The notes under the pieces are model-generated. The model saw only the letters and a program-made list of their open reading frames with translations, had not been told where the DNA came from and did no database searches. The translations under genes were made by a program, and so were the position numbers. From Acinetobacter sp. C32I (GTDB lineage: Bacteria > Pseudomonadota > Gammaproteobacteria > Pseudomonadales > Moraxellaceae), in NCBI RefSeq assembly GCF_023702715.1, contig NZ_CP098480.1:4121383-4185382 (forward strand): a DNA stretch of 64,000 nt, read 5' to 3'. Below, one piece after another: positions 27,731-38,529 of this stretch; the stretch's first letter is position 1; each line of letters opens with the position of its first letter.

Positions 27731-27824
27731 CAGTTTGTAAATAGTAGATAAAAACATTCAATTGATTGATAAAAAATGATTTTTAGCGGTATGCTAAAGC
27801 AGGGCTTCATCAGCACATCTGGTT

Positions 27825-28229
27825 ATGCGAATTAAGTACATTTTCTTATTCTGTTTTTTGATTGGTCTCTCTGCTGGAGCTTATGCGGATGACTATGATT
27901 TTTTTACAGAGCCGAGCGAAGATACCGAGCAGATGTTTGATGCTGCTTATCCTGAAATGAAAACAGCCTATTCAGTTTTACATAACCAATTTTTTCAAAA
28001 TGAACGTTGGCGTGTCTATAACTATACGGCTTATCAAACCAATCAGTTTAACCATAAGATGCTGACAGGCGATACCACTAGCCTGTCACTGGATGATTTT
28101 TCGATTTCAGTTGGTTATGGCATGATGTATCAGTTGAACCAGACCAATCGAATTGGTTATGAATATCTTTCCAGCTTTCCCTTTGACCGAGGTCAATTGA
28201 TTCGATTCTTCTGGTTACGAATTTTTTAA
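27825..28229 (+). CDS. Hypothetical exported protein
   Basis: This 134-residue protein has a signal peptide (MRIKYIFLFCFLIGLSAGAYA, cleavage before DD). The mature part is acidic at first and then has alternating polar and aromatic strands (SVGYGMMYQLNQ, RIGYEYLSS) ending in FFWLRIF. The terminal phenylalanine hints at an outer-membrane or periplasmic beta protein, but it is too short for a normal porin barrel. I do not recognise the family. Its stop overlaps that of the convergent rsmD by 3 nt, with no terminator hairpin between them. Confidence 0.7.
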   Translation: MRIKYIFLFCFLIGLSAGAYADDYDFFTEPSEDTEQMFDAAYPEMKTAYSVLHNQFFQNERWRVYNYTAYQTNQFNHKMLTGDTTSLSLDDFSISVGYGMMYQLNQTNRIGYEYLSSFPFDRGQLIRFFWLRIF

Positions 28230-28774
28230 TTGCCTTTTTGATATAAACCTGCTCTGACCATACCCGCCTTGGTTTCTTTTATTTTCTGCCAAGTCGGCGG
28301 TAGGATGAGTTGAGCTAAATCTCGATCTGCTTCTACATAAATATAAGCATGATTTACAATCATTGGGTCAGCAAGTTCAGCCAACTCTTGCCATAAATCT
28401 AGACTATAGGGTGGATCAAGAAATACCACATCAAAACTTGAGTTTAATTTTTTTAAAGTTTGCTGAGCTGTTGCAATATGTAGCTGACAATTTTCCGCTT
28501 TTAACAGTTGAATATTGTCTTTTAAGACTTTGGCTTGTATTGGATTCGGTTCAATCATGACCACCTTGGCTGCCCCACGAGAAAGCGCTTCAAATCCTAA
28601 TGCACCTGAGCCAGTGCAAAGGTCTAAAACCTGTGCATTTTGAATGTCCCACATCAACCAGTTGAATAAAGTTTCACGGACACGATCTGGCGTTGGACGT
28701 AAACCATCAATACTGGCAAAAGGTAAAGTACGGCGTTTCCATTCACCCCCAATAATACGTAATTGGTTTTTCAT
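28226..28774 (-). CDS. rsmD: 16S rRNA (guanine(966)-N2)-methyltransferase
   Basis: This SAM-dependent enzyme (182 residues) methylates G966 of 16S rRNA. Expected motifs are present: RIIGGEWKRRTLPF near the start, RPTPDRVRETLFNWL, the SAM loop VLDLCTGSGALGFEALSRGA and the catalytic DPPY in FDVVFLDPPYSL. The length matches the family. Its ATG overlaps the stop codon of mrdA as TAATG, so the two are co-transcribed and coupled, an arrangement unlike E. coli, where rsmD is next to ftsY. Confidence 0.94.
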   Translation of the reverse strand: MKNQLRIIGGEWKRRTLPFASIDGLRPTPDRVRETLFNWLMWDIQNAQVLDLCTGSGALGFEALSRGAAKVVMIEPNPIQAKVLKDNIQLLKAENCQLHIATAQQTLKKLNSSFDVVFLDPPYSLDLWQELAELADPMIVNHAYIYVEADRDLAQLILPPTWQKIKETKAGMVRAGLYQKGN

Positions 28775-30813
28775 TATTCGGTCACACCATCTGTTGGTTG
28801 AGCAACTGTTGCTGGCGCGACAGGGGTAGAAGCTGGAGCGGATGAAGCGACTGGTGTAGACGCCGCTTGGCTATTCTGTGTTGCCGTGGTTGCAACACTG
28901 CTGCTTGGTAGCTCGCCAGGCTTAATACCTGCGGTCATTAAGCCTCCACTGACTTGATGGCTGGCTGGGCGGAGTGGATTCTTTTTACGGGTCACTAGCC
29001 AATAGTCAAAGATTGGACGTGCCAACTGAGCCGCAGAACCACCATGTTTACCATTTTCCCAAACCACGGCAATGGCAATTTCAGGATTATCGGCAGGCGC
29101 GAAACCAACGAATAATCCATGGTCCCATTGTCGAGATGAAAGTGCTGCTTCGTTATAACGTTTACCTTGAGCAATACTTTTGACTTGGGCTGTTCCTGTT
29201 TTACCTGCAATTGAATATTGCAAACCACCTTTAATGCCCCGACCTGTACCAGATTGAATTACATCCACCATAGCAGCATGCATGTTGATCCAGTCTTGTT
29301 CTGTGCCATTGAAGTTAATTTTGCCATCAGGTGCATTGTGGACACTAAATTTTTTGGCGCCTTTGGTTTCTCTAAGTACATGCGGTGTGACATGTGAACC
29401 TTTATTCGCAGTAATTGCTGTTGCCATTGCCAGTTGTAACGGTGTCGAGGTAAAAGCCCCTTGCCCAATACTGACTGAAATGGTTTCGCCTTTTAGCCAT
29501 TTGGATTTGCGGGTACGCATTTTCCATTCTGGGCTTGGGTAGAGTCCTGTGCTTTCACTTGGTAAATCGACGCCGGTTTTTTCACCAAAGCCAAACTGAC
29601 GCATCCAGTCATTCATTTTCTCAATGCCCATGCGATAGGACAGTACATAGAAATAAGTATCGCAGGACACAATTTGTGCTTTATGCATGTTCACTGAACC
29701 ATGACCACTTTTTTTATGGTCGCGGAAGCGGTGGCTGTCACCAGGCAATGAGAAATAACCTGGATCGGAAATGGCGGTACTCCAGTCGACCAGACCATAA
29801 TGAATACCACCTAAACCAAACATCGGTTTAATGGTTGAGCCTGGTGGATAAGCCCCTTGAACCGCACGGTTGTAGAGGGGTTGATCAAGATTGTCGCGCA
29901 GTCCGCTATAATCTTTAGAACTAATGCCTGTCACGAAGAGGTTTGGATTAAAGCTTGGACTAGACACCAGTGCTAGGATTTCACCTGTACGTGGGTCCAT
30001 GGCTACAATTGCACCACGGCGATCTGCCAATTGCTTTGCCGCAATGGTTTGCAGACCATAATCAAGGGATAAATACAGATCATTACCACGTGCTGGATTT
30101 TGGCGACCTAAATTACGCAGTACATTGCCGTGGGCATCGGCCTCGACAGATTCATAACCAGGAATACCATGCAACAGGTCTTCATAGCTTTTTTCAACCC
30201 CAATTTTACCAATCAGGTTGGTTCCTGCATATAAATCCTTATCAATCGATTTGAGTTCTTTATCATTGATACGCCCAACATAACCAATCACATGCGCAAA
30301 CAATTCGCCATGTGGATAATAGCGGGTCATTTGAGTTTCAATTTTGACTCCAGGGAAGGCGTATTTCACTTCACTGAATTTGGCAATGTCCGCTTCGGTC
30401 AAATTCAATTTGATTGCAAGGCGTTCGGTTTTACGTGCAGTTTTGACACGGCTTTTAAAGCGGTCAACATCTTCTTGGGTCAAGCCCAGGATTGGAGTTA
30501 TGCGGGTAATGGTGTCATCAATATCACTGACATCGGCACGACTCAGTGTTGCGGTGAACACCGGATAGTTATCTGCCAATAGCACGCCGTTTCGATCGTA
30601 AATATATCCACGTGCGGGTGCTAAGGGTTGTAAACGAATTCGGTTTTTGTCTGAGGCCGTTGTAAAGTCATCGTAATGAACAATCTGTAAATATGCATAA
30701 CGACAGATCAATAAAAGTAGAAAAATCGCCACAACAAAGATTGCAAAAAAGATACGACCCTTATAAATGCGCTTTTCTTGTTGCATATTTTTTAAAGGAA
30801 AGTGCTGTTTCAT
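28774..30813 (-). CDS. mrdA: Penicillin-binding protein 2 (peptidoglycan transpeptidase)
   Basis: This is the elongation-specific class B PBP of the rod complex, 679 residues. A membrane segment (FFAIFVVAIFLLLLICRYAY) follows a short cytoplasmic start. The pedestal domain starts RLQPLAPARGYIYDRNG. The active serine is S326 in PGSTIKP, and KTG is in IAGKTGTAQVKS. The C-terminus carries a tail of about 55 residues rich in A, S, T, P and V that is likely disordered in the periplasm. The partner rodA/mrdB is not adjacent here. rsmD follows with a one-base overlap. Confidence 0.95.
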   Translation of the reverse strand: MKQHFPLKNMQQEKRIYKGRIFFAIFVVAIFLLLLICRYAYLQIVHYDDFTTASDKNRIRLQPLAPARGYIYDRNGVLLADNYPVFTATLSRADVSDIDDTITRITPILGLTQEDVDRFKSRVKTARKTERLAIKLNLTEADIAKFSEVKYAFPGVKIETQMTRYYPHGELFAHVIGYVGRINDKELKSIDKDLYAGTNLIGKIGVEKSYEDLLHGIPGYESVEADAHGNVLRNLGRQNPARGNDLYLSLDYGLQTIAAKQLADRRGAIVAMDPRTGEILALVSSPSFNPNLFVTGISSKDYSGLRDNLDQPLYNRAVQGAYPPGSTIKPMFGLGGIHYGLVDWSTAISDPGYFSLPGDSHRFRDHKKSGHGSVNMHKAQIVSCDTYFYVLSYRMGIEKMNDWMRQFGFGEKTGVDLPSESTGLYPSPEWKMRTRKSKWLKGETISVSIGQGAFTSTPLQLAMATAITANKGSHVTPHVLRETKGAKKFSVHNAPDGKINFNGTEQDWINMHAAMVDVIQSGTGRGIKGGLQYSIAGKTGTAQVKSIAQGKRYNEAALSSRQWDHGLFVGFAPADNPEIAIAVVWENGKHGGSAAQLARPIFDYWLVTRKKNPLRPASHQVSGGLMTAGIKPGELPSSSVATTATQNSQAASTPVASSAPASTPVAPATVAQPTDGVTE

Positions 30814-31052
30814 AGGGTGTCGACTTAATTACAAAATGGAGAGAATATAAAGGCTACGCATTTTAACGTAAGTTGCATGATCATACTGTAGAATTTTCAA
30901 CAAATCATGCAAATGATGCTGCGACAGCTTTTGACTTTGCAGACATTAAAATTGTATGGTCTTGTATATTAGAAGCAAAATAATTCTGTTAAAGTCACAA
31001 TCAGTTTGAAATAGGATTTTCCAATACACTCTTAGGGAAAATGGAGAAAATA

Positions 31053-31571
31053 ATGAGAAAAATTTGCCTTTTATTATCGGTTTTAACACTTACGGGCTTA
31101 AGTCATGCGGATGACAATCCATTTAAGCCTGAGCCTAAATTAAAAGATGCAAACGTTTCAACATGGAATGTAGGTGCAGGTTTTACCAAAAAATTATTAC
31201 ATGCCAACCTTGAATGGGTAAATCCTTATGGTATTGCCTATGCCAAAGCGGGTGCATTTTTAAATGATGACAATGAACCTGGTGGGCAAGTTGGATTCCG
31301 TTATCCATATTACTTAACCGGTACCGATAAAAATGGTTATTACCTGGGTGTCTATGCGGGACATTTGGACAGCAGAAATTATGGTGGCAAGCAAAAGGGC
31401 AACTTGGGTGTGGGAGCTGATCTTGCTTATGTTTGGCTAAATAATGAACGTATTAGTACGTTCAGTGTGGGCGCAGGGGTGCGTGAGAAAATAGAAGATG
31501 GTAATGGCAATACTGTGAAAAAATCAGAACCTGTCCTTCAGTTTTCTTATACCTTAAGTTTTGGTTTATAA
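31053..31571 (+). CDS. Hypothetical exported beta-rich protein
   Basis: This protein has about 172 residues from the ATG at 31053, which follows GGAG; the ATG at 31041 would add four residues before the signal peptide. The signal peptide is MRKICLLLSVLTLTGLSHA. The mature part has regular amphipathic strands (WNVGAGFTKKLLHANLEWV, GGQVGFRYPYYL, YYLGVYAGHL, GVGADLAYVWL) and ends PVLQFSYTLSFGL. This looks like a small outer-membrane barrel of about eight strands. I do not recognise a named family. It is monocistronic; the 30814-31040 gap holds its promoter region and that of mrdA. Confidence 0.72.
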   Translation: MRKICLLLSVLTLTGLSHADDNPFKPEPKLKDANVSTWNVGAGFTKKLLHANLEWVNPYGIAYAKAGAFLNDDNEPGGQVGFRYPYYLTGTDKNGYYLGVYAGHLDSRNYGGKQKGNLGVGADLAYVWLNNERISTFSVGAGVREKIEDGNGNTVKKSEPVLQFSYTLSFGL

Positions 31572-31632
31572 GAGGAAATTAACGTTTATCCTTTTATAGG
31601 CCATCATGTATCAATAATTCAGAGAGTCATGC

Positions 31633-32946
31633 ATGTTTGATTACGTCAATGAATTGTGGCAGATTTTTCTAAATCGACCTGACCATCTGGCAGTCTTGAG
31701 TATCATCCCTGTGACCGCCTTTGTAACATGGGCACACGTGTGGATGGCATTGAAAATGGTATTTTACCCAATTAACTTTTGGGGATTCCATTTAGGACCA
31801 TTACCTGTCGGTTGGCAAGGGATTGTGCCACGTAAAGCTGGACGTATTTCAGGCATCATTACCGATAACACCTTATCTAAACTGGGTTCATTGCGTGAGT
31901 TTTTAGAGGCAATGGATCCCGAAGATATGGCGATGATCATCGGTGAACAAGTCGGTTTTGAGCTTGAGCATCTGATTGATGAAGTGATGATTGATCGTAA
32001 TGCGGTGCTCTGGGAAAACCTACCTTATTCGATTAAACGCCGTATCTATGCACAAGCACATAAACAGTTGCCAAATACCTTAAGGGAACTTGTGACTGAG
32101 CTGACCATGAATGTTGAGTCACTGGTGGACATGCGTGAAATGGTGGTCAGCCAAATGGAAGGTGATCGCCGCTTGATGGTGCGCATGTTCCTGAAAGTGG
32201 GTCAAAAAGAAATTAACTTCATCTGGCATATCAGTGCCTTGATCGGGATGTTCTTTGGTATTTTCCAGATGATCGTATGGTTTGTGGTGCCTTGGCATTG
32301 GACGGTTCCATTCTGGGCTGCCATTTGGGGCTTTTTAACCAACTGGATTGCAATCTGGATGGTGTTTAACCCAATTGAACCGCACTATATCCGCTATCCA
32401 CAGATTTTTCGCTTGACCAAAGACCGTAAATTTCCTTGGATTGTGCCAGTGTTGAAGATTGGAACCTATAATGTCCAAGGCGCATTTATGAAGCGTCAGG
32501 AAGAGGTTTCGGATGTGTTTGCCAGTGTGGTAACTGAAGATTTAATTACCTTGAAATCGATCATGACCGAAATGATGTATGGCAGTAAAAAAGACAAAAC
32601 CCGTCGTATTGTCAAGCGTCATATCAATGAAATCATGGAAACCCCATTGGTCAGAACCTCATTGCAGCTTTCATTAGGGCCAAGAGAGTATGCTAGACTC
32701 AAGACCGACTTGATTGATCGCTCAATTGAAATTACCATGGGACCAGTATGTGACCCAGCTTTGAATGCAAGTCGCGCGCAGAAGATCTTTCAAATGTTTA
32801 GAGACCGCATCCGTGAACTAACACCGAAAGAGTTCCAGAACCTATTGCGTCCTGCGTTCCAAGAAGATGAGTGGATCTTGATTGTACTGGGTGGAGTAAC
32901 TGGTTTCTTTGCTGGTTTAATTCACTTATTTGTTGCTTTCTTATAA
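31633..32946 (+). CDS. DUF445 family membrane protein
   Basis: This 437-residue protein has an N-terminal membrane segment near residue 25, two in the middle (ISALIGMFFGIFQMIVWFVV and FWAAIWGFLTNWIAIWMVF) and one at the C-terminus (VLGGVTGFFAGLIHLFVAFL). The TNWIAIWMVFNPIEP motif and the repeated soluble half around it fit the DUF445 family, which has no assigned reaction. The two soluble halves each hold the GIVPRKAG-like and RQEEVSD-like helical parts typical of the family. It lies upstream of adk with its own 80-bp gap. Confidence 0.7.
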   Translation: MFDYVNELWQIFLNRPDHLAVLSIIPVTAFVTWAHVWMALKMVFYPINFWGFHLGPLPVGWQGIVPRKAGRISGIITDNTLSKLGSLREFLEAMDPEDMAMIIGEQVGFELEHLIDEVMIDRNAVLWENLPYSIKRRIYAQAHKQLPNTLRELVTELTMNVESLVDMREMVVSQMEGDRRLMVRMFLKVGQKEINFIWHISALIGMFFGIFQMIVWFVVPWHWTVPFWAAIWGFLTNWIAIWMVFNPIEPHYIRYPQIFRLTKDRKFPWIVPVLKIGTYNVQGAFMKRQEEVSDVFASVVTEDLITLKSIMTEMMYGSKKDKTRRIVKRHINEIMETPLVRTSLQLSLGPREYARLKTDLIDRSIEITMGPVCDPALNASRAQKIFQMFRDRIRELTPKEFQNLLRPAFQEDEWILIVLGGVTGFFAGLIHLFVAFL

Positions 32947-33017
32947 TTAATTTGATGTTGGTTGAGTGATAAGTCTGTATGATATTGCTCAATTTAAGAT
33001 TTATTGTTTTTAAATGA

Positions 33018-33683
<666 letters not shown>

Positions 33684-33701
33684 TTTAAGTTGCTGATTTT
33701 A

Positions 33702-33730
33702 AAAGGGCTCTGAATGTAGAGCTCTTTTTA
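33702..33730 (+). terminator. Terminator of adk
   Basis: AAAGGGCTC pairs with GAGCTCTTT (one G-U) around an 8-nt loop, followed by TTTTA. Confidence 0.8.
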
Positions 33731-33744
33731 TTTGGAGAAGGCTT

Positions 33745-33930
33745 ATGCTACTAAAAGTTGTTTTGATTTTAGTTGTAATATGCAGCATCGTTTTACTGTT
33801 ATTTCTTTTGTACCAAAGTCAAAAAATGCTGCGCCATGTGCAACAACAACAGGCCTTGGAAAATAGAAAAAATGGCAAAGCACGCCAACTGCATCCAAAA
33901 CTGCAACAGCAAAAAAAACCTCAGGATTAA
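33745..33930 (+). CDS. Small single-span membrane protein
   Basis: This 61-residue protein has one strong membrane helix (VVLILVVICSIVLLLFLLY) near the N-terminus and then a basic, glutamine-rich tail. GGAGAAGG is a good ribosome site 7 nt upstream. The N-terminus is probably outside or short, and the tail is cytoplasmic by the positive-inside rule. No family is recognised. Its 3' end overlaps the bidirectional terminator and the last bases of nth. Confidence 0.65.
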   Translation: MLLKVVLILVVICSIVLLLFLLYQSQKMLRHVQQQQALENRKNGKARQLHPKLQQQKKPQD

Positions 33931-33942
33931 CTGAGGTTTTTT
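33913..33942. terminator. Bidirectional terminator overlapping two gene ends
   Basis: AAAAAACCTCAG-GATTAA-CTGAGGTTTTTT is a perfect 12-bp stem covering the 3' ends of the small membrane protein gene and convergent nth. Confidence 0.9.
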
Positions 33943-34613
33943 ATTGCAATCGCTTTATTGGCACCAAATTCAAATCGGTCAGGCCAGTTGCAGACATCGG
34001 AAACGATACATTCACCACACTTCGGTTTACGCGCAATACAGCAATAACGTCCATGCAAGATCAGCCAGTGATGGGCATCAATTATAAATTCTTTTGGAAT
34101 CACTTTAATCAGACGATCTTCTACTTCTAGAACATTCTTTCCAACCGCAAGACCCGTACGATTACCGACACGGAAAATATGGGTGTCGACGGCCATGGTG
34201 GGTTGACCAAAGGCCGTATTGAGTACCACGTTCGCCGTTTTACGCCCAACACCGGGGAGGGCTTCCAGTTCTTTACGTGTTTCTGGAATTTGACCTTGAT
34301 ATTGATCTACCAAAATTCGGCAGGTTTTAATCACGTTTTCAGCTTTAGAATTATATAAGCCAATGGTCTTGATATATGATTTTAAACCATCAATTCCAAG
34401 ATCTAAAATAGCTTGAGCGGTATTGGCAATAGGATAGAGTTTATCGGTGGCTTTATTCACGCTGACATCGGTTGCTTGAGCAGAAAGCAACACGGCAATA
34501 AGGAGTTCAAAAGGAGAGGAGTAGTTTAGCTCGGTCTGGGGACTCGGCCTTTGGTCACGCAAACGTTCAAAAAAAGTCTGAATCTGCTTTTTGGTCATAT
34601 TCTTTACGGGCAT
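33927..34613 (-). CDS. nth: Endonuclease III
   Basis: This DNA glycosylase/AP lyase removes oxidised pyrimidines. It has 228 residues, slightly longer than E. coli Nth. The helix-hairpin-helix and catalytic lysine are in LPGVGRKTANVVL, the catalytic aspartate in MAVDTHIFRVGNR, and the [4Fe-4S] cysteines in CCIARKPKCGECIVSDVC. The ATG directly follows the TAA of rsxB, so translation is probably coupled. This rsxB-nth pairing is retained although the other rsx genes are absent. Confidence 0.96.
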   Translation of the reverse strand: MPVKNMTKKQIQTFFERLRDQRPSPQTELNYSSPFELLIAVLLSAQATDVSVNKATDKLYPIANTAQAILDLGIDGLKSYIKTIGLYNSKAENVIKTCRILVDQYQGQIPETRKELEALPGVGRKTANVVLNTAFGQPTMAVDTHIFRVGNRTGLAVGKNVLEVEDRLIKVIPKEFIIDAHHWLILHGRYCCIARKPKCGECIVSDVCNWPDRFEFGANKAIAIKNLS

Positions 34614-35411
34614 TTAGATGTCCTGCAATTCATTTAAACGTTGTTGTAAAGCAACTAACTGCGCTTGTTTGGATTCATCAGCACGGACACTAAGTTGCTT
34701 TTCGAGCTTTTTGATTTGTGTACGTAGCTTGGCAAGCTCAATCGTAGTTTTAGCATCGAGTGTAGGGCTGTCTTTGGCTTTGTCTGTCAGGGTAATCACA
34801 GGGACGTTGTTTTGTGATTGTGAAAATTGAGCAAAGAACTCTACATCAATTTCAGCGCGCACAATAGGGCCTTTACGGCTCAAGCGACGTTTTTCTTCAC
34901 GTTGAATATGGGCGTAATAACGATGTCTTAAATCATCCTGTTCAGCTGTACGTTGTGCTGCCGTAGGTAAAGGTTGGATATCTGCTACTAGATCAATACA
35001 ATCGACAGGGCAAGGTGGAATACATAACTCACAACCCGTACACAGGTCAGTCAAAATGCTGTGCATTAACTTACCACTACCAATAATCGCATCGACAGGG
35101 CAGGCACTAATACATTTGGTACAGCCAATGCACTCATCTTCTCGAATCACTGCTTTGATGCGTTGTGGTCGGCCATCACGTTGAATCTCCCAAACACTAG
35201 CTTCGGCAGTGAGTTGTGGTCGATCTAATAAGGTCGCCAATGCATCGGCAACAGGTTGCCCACCAGGCACACATTTATTTGCCTCTTCACCTTCTGCAAT
35301 CGATTTTGCATAAGGTAAGCAGCCGTCACGATGCCCACATAAACCACATTGCGTTTGTGGTAACAGTTGGTCGATTTGGACAATAAGCGCGTGTTGTGCA
35401 GTTGGGGACAT
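34614..35411 (-). CDS. rsxB: RsxB/RnfB-type ferredoxin (orphan)
   Basis: This iron-sulfur electron carrier has about 265 residues from the ATG at 35411. The first cluster domain reads [22 protein letters not shown] with the C-terminal cysteine in KCVPGG. Two [4Fe-4S] ferredoxin motifs follow: [16 protein letters not shown] and [16 protein letters not shown]. The membrane anchor of true RnfB is missing at the N-terminus. A C-terminal coiled coil ([15 protein letters not shown]) ends the protein. No other Rnf/Rsx subunits are adjacent. Its role as a partner of nth or a general electron carrier is inferred. Confidence 0.88.
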   Translation of the reverse strand: MSPTAQHALIVQIDQLLPQTQCGLCGHRDGCLPYAKSIAEGEEANKCVPGGQPVADALATLLDRPQLTAEASVWEIQRDGRPQRIKAVIREDECIGCTKCISACPVDAIIGSGKLMHSILTDLCTGCELCIPPCPVDCIDLVADIQPLPTAAQRTAEQDDLRHRYYAHIQREEKRRLSRKGPIVRAEIDVEFFAQFSQSQNNVPVITLTDKAKDSPTLDAKTTIELAKLRTQIKKLEKQLSVRADESKQAQLVALQQRLNELQDI

Positions 35412-35751
35412 GTATCGAGAGTGAAGCAAAAAACAGGGAGCTTAGTATAGCAAATAAAGCTTTAACGCGGCTAAGCAATCTCAAAAGATGTAAATTACTC
35501 GGGTGTTTTTATGCTTAAAAATGGTGCTAATGATGAAATTTTTTAGTGCATTTCTGTCTGTAAATTGGTCTATTTTCCTACTTTGAAATGAAGTTCTGTT
35601 ATTCATTCGGATGATTTCACTTGTATTTATTATATAAATAACGAACATTTTTTGACTTAAAGTTATGATTTTGATTGATAAAAAAAGTTAAGTATAAAAA
35701 TAATATTGTGATGAAATAGTAATCTGTATTTAATAGATGCAAAATTCTATT

Positions 35752-35772
35752 TTGGTGCATTTTTCGCACCAA
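35752..35772. promoter_or_regulatory. TTGGTGC-N7-GCACCAA inverted repeat before gdhA
   Basis: This perfect 7+7 inverted repeat ends 25 nt before gdhA. GG and GC lie 12 nt apart within it, so it also partly fits a -24/-12 sigma-54 promoter. An operator is equally possible. The rest of 35430-35796 is AT-rich and no gene is seen. Confidence 0.4.
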
Positions 35773-35796
35773 GATAAACCATAGACTCGGGGGTGA

Positions 35797-37143
<1,347 letters not shown>

Positions 37144-37153
37144 AAATCTCATG

Positions 37154-37180
37154 AATTTCCTCTTTATTAAAGAGGGAATT
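37154..37180 (+). terminator. First hairpin after gdhA
   Basis: AATTTCCTCTTT-ATT-AAAGAGGGAATT forms a 12-bp stem with one U-G pair, but has no T run. It may protect the 3' end or assist the next terminator. Confidence 0.5.
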
Positions 37181-37185
37181 CCCAT

Positions 37186-37217
37186 AAAAAATCCGATGAC
37201 AACACATCGGATTTTTT
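37186..37217. terminator. Bidirectional terminator of gdhA
   Basis: ATCCGATG-ACAACA-CATCGGAT with A and T runs on both sides separates gdhA from the convergent META lipoprotein gene. Confidence 0.9.
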
Positions 37218-37231
37218 ATTTCTAAATGAAA

Positions 37232-38344
37232 TTATGGTTTTTTCACAATCTCTTGCTCAACAACCATATCAAGTACGTCTGCAATGCTTGATTGGTCAGC
37301 AGCAGGGTTTTTAATGTCAAAACGTTTAACACGTACAATCACACGTTGTTGTGGGTTGTGCTCAAAACCTTCGATTTGACCGTAGTACAATGACCAGTTT
37401 TTATCTGCGTAAGTTTTTACACCTTTGTCATCATATTTGATTTCACGAACTTGCATACAAGTTTGTGGTGCAACACCTGTGCAAGACTTAGTTTCTGGTG
37501 AAATTTCCAAGAAAACGGTTTTACCTTCAGACTGGTATTTCGCTTCTGGGGTCATTGTACCAACGAAGGTATGTTTTTGACCTTTCGCATCCGCGATCAC
37601 CAATGTTGGTTGCTCTGGATTCGTGACATTTACTTCAAACGCGATTTGACGTTTTTGTAGTAGATCACCCGCGAATTTTTCTTGCGCCATCAATGCTGGT
37701 TCACATGCCATCATGGTTGATGCACCGTCGCCTGTCGCGATCAAACCATTTTCAATTTTCCATGAGGTATTTAAGCGGTTACAACCTGTGTCTACAGATA
37801 AACGATCATTGGCTAAGAAGCTTAATACGATTGGACGTTTGGTATCAGCAGGTTGATATGACCAAGTGTAGTTGGTTAACACGTTGCTATTCGCCACTTT
37901 TGCACCTGTAAATACATGTTTTTGACCTTTACTATCAGTCACAGTCAAGATGGCTTGGCCATTCGCTGTGCTGATTTCAAATGGTACTTTTTTCTCGCTG
38001 AAGATGTCAGCAGATAAACGCTCTTGTTGCATTAAATCATCAGCACAAGCCATCATCGTCGATACAAGCGGAGAAGTTACAATCTTGTTGCCTTCAACTG
38101 CCCAAGTACCGCCTTGGTTATTACAACCTGTTTGGATTGCAAGTTTTTGGTCAGCGTTAAAAGATAAAACTAATGGTTTAGATGCCTTAGAACCTTGGTA
38201 AGTCCAATTATATTCAGTTAGGTTTTTTGCAGCAGTTGTATTAATTTGAGAAATTACATTATCAGTCACATTTTGCACAGTTTGGCACGCCATTAAAGAG
38301 AGCGGAAGTAATGCAAGAACTAAATATTTGATTTTCATATTCAA
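37232..38344 (-). CDS. Lipoprotein with two META domains and a DUF4377 domain
   Basis: This 370-residue protein has a lipoprotein signal ending LSLMAC. Two META (HslJ-like) domains follow: LTEYNWTYQG ... GCNNQGGTWAVEGNKI ... MMACADDLMQQE and LTNYTWSYQP ... GCNRLNTSWKIENGLI ... MMACEPALMAQE. The C-terminal part, from GKTVFLEISPETKSCTGV to the end, fits DUF4377. It is probably outer-membrane anchored, with the residue after cysteine being Q. META proteins are linked to heat and antibiotic stress, but no reaction is known. It is monocistronic. Confidence 0.85.
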   Translation of the reverse strand: MNMKIKYLVLALLPLSLMACQTVQNVTDNVISQINTTAAKNLTEYNWTYQGSKASKPLVLSFNADQKLAIQTGCNNQGGTWAVEGNKIVTSPLVSTMMACADDLMQQERLSADIFSEKKVPFEISTANGQAILTVTDSKGQKHVFTGAKVANSNVLTNYTWSYQPADTKRPIVLSFLANDRLSVDTGCNRLNTSWKIENGLIATGDGASTMMACEPALMAQEKFAGDLLQKRQIAFEVNVTNPEQPTLVIADAKGQKHTFVGTMTPEAKYQSEGKTVFLEISPETKSCTGVAPQTCMQVREIKYDDKGVKTYADKNWSLYYGQIEGFEHNPQQRVIVRVKRFDIKNPAADQSSIADVLDMVVEQEIVKKP

Positions 38345-38470
38345 AACAACGATAAGTAAATAACAGACATAAGCTTAAAGTATTCTTAAAAAGAGAACAT
38401 GGTATCCGTTTAGGAGTTAAGTTCGTTAAATGTTTCTATTTGTAAAATTTTTGAAAAATATAGAAGATTT

Positions 38471-38501
38471 ATAGGCTTGCCATTATTTGGTTCAAGCCTA
38501 T
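38471..38501. terminator. Hairpin between the META lipoprotein and ygiD-like genes
   Basis: ATAGGCTTG ... CAAGCCTAT with a 13-nt loop lies downstream of the ygiD-like gene. Its T tract is weak on the minus strand and better on the plus strand, so it may be an imperfect terminator. Confidence 0.4.
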
Positions 38502-38529
38502 TTTATAATTGTGTGATGTAGTTGGTAAT

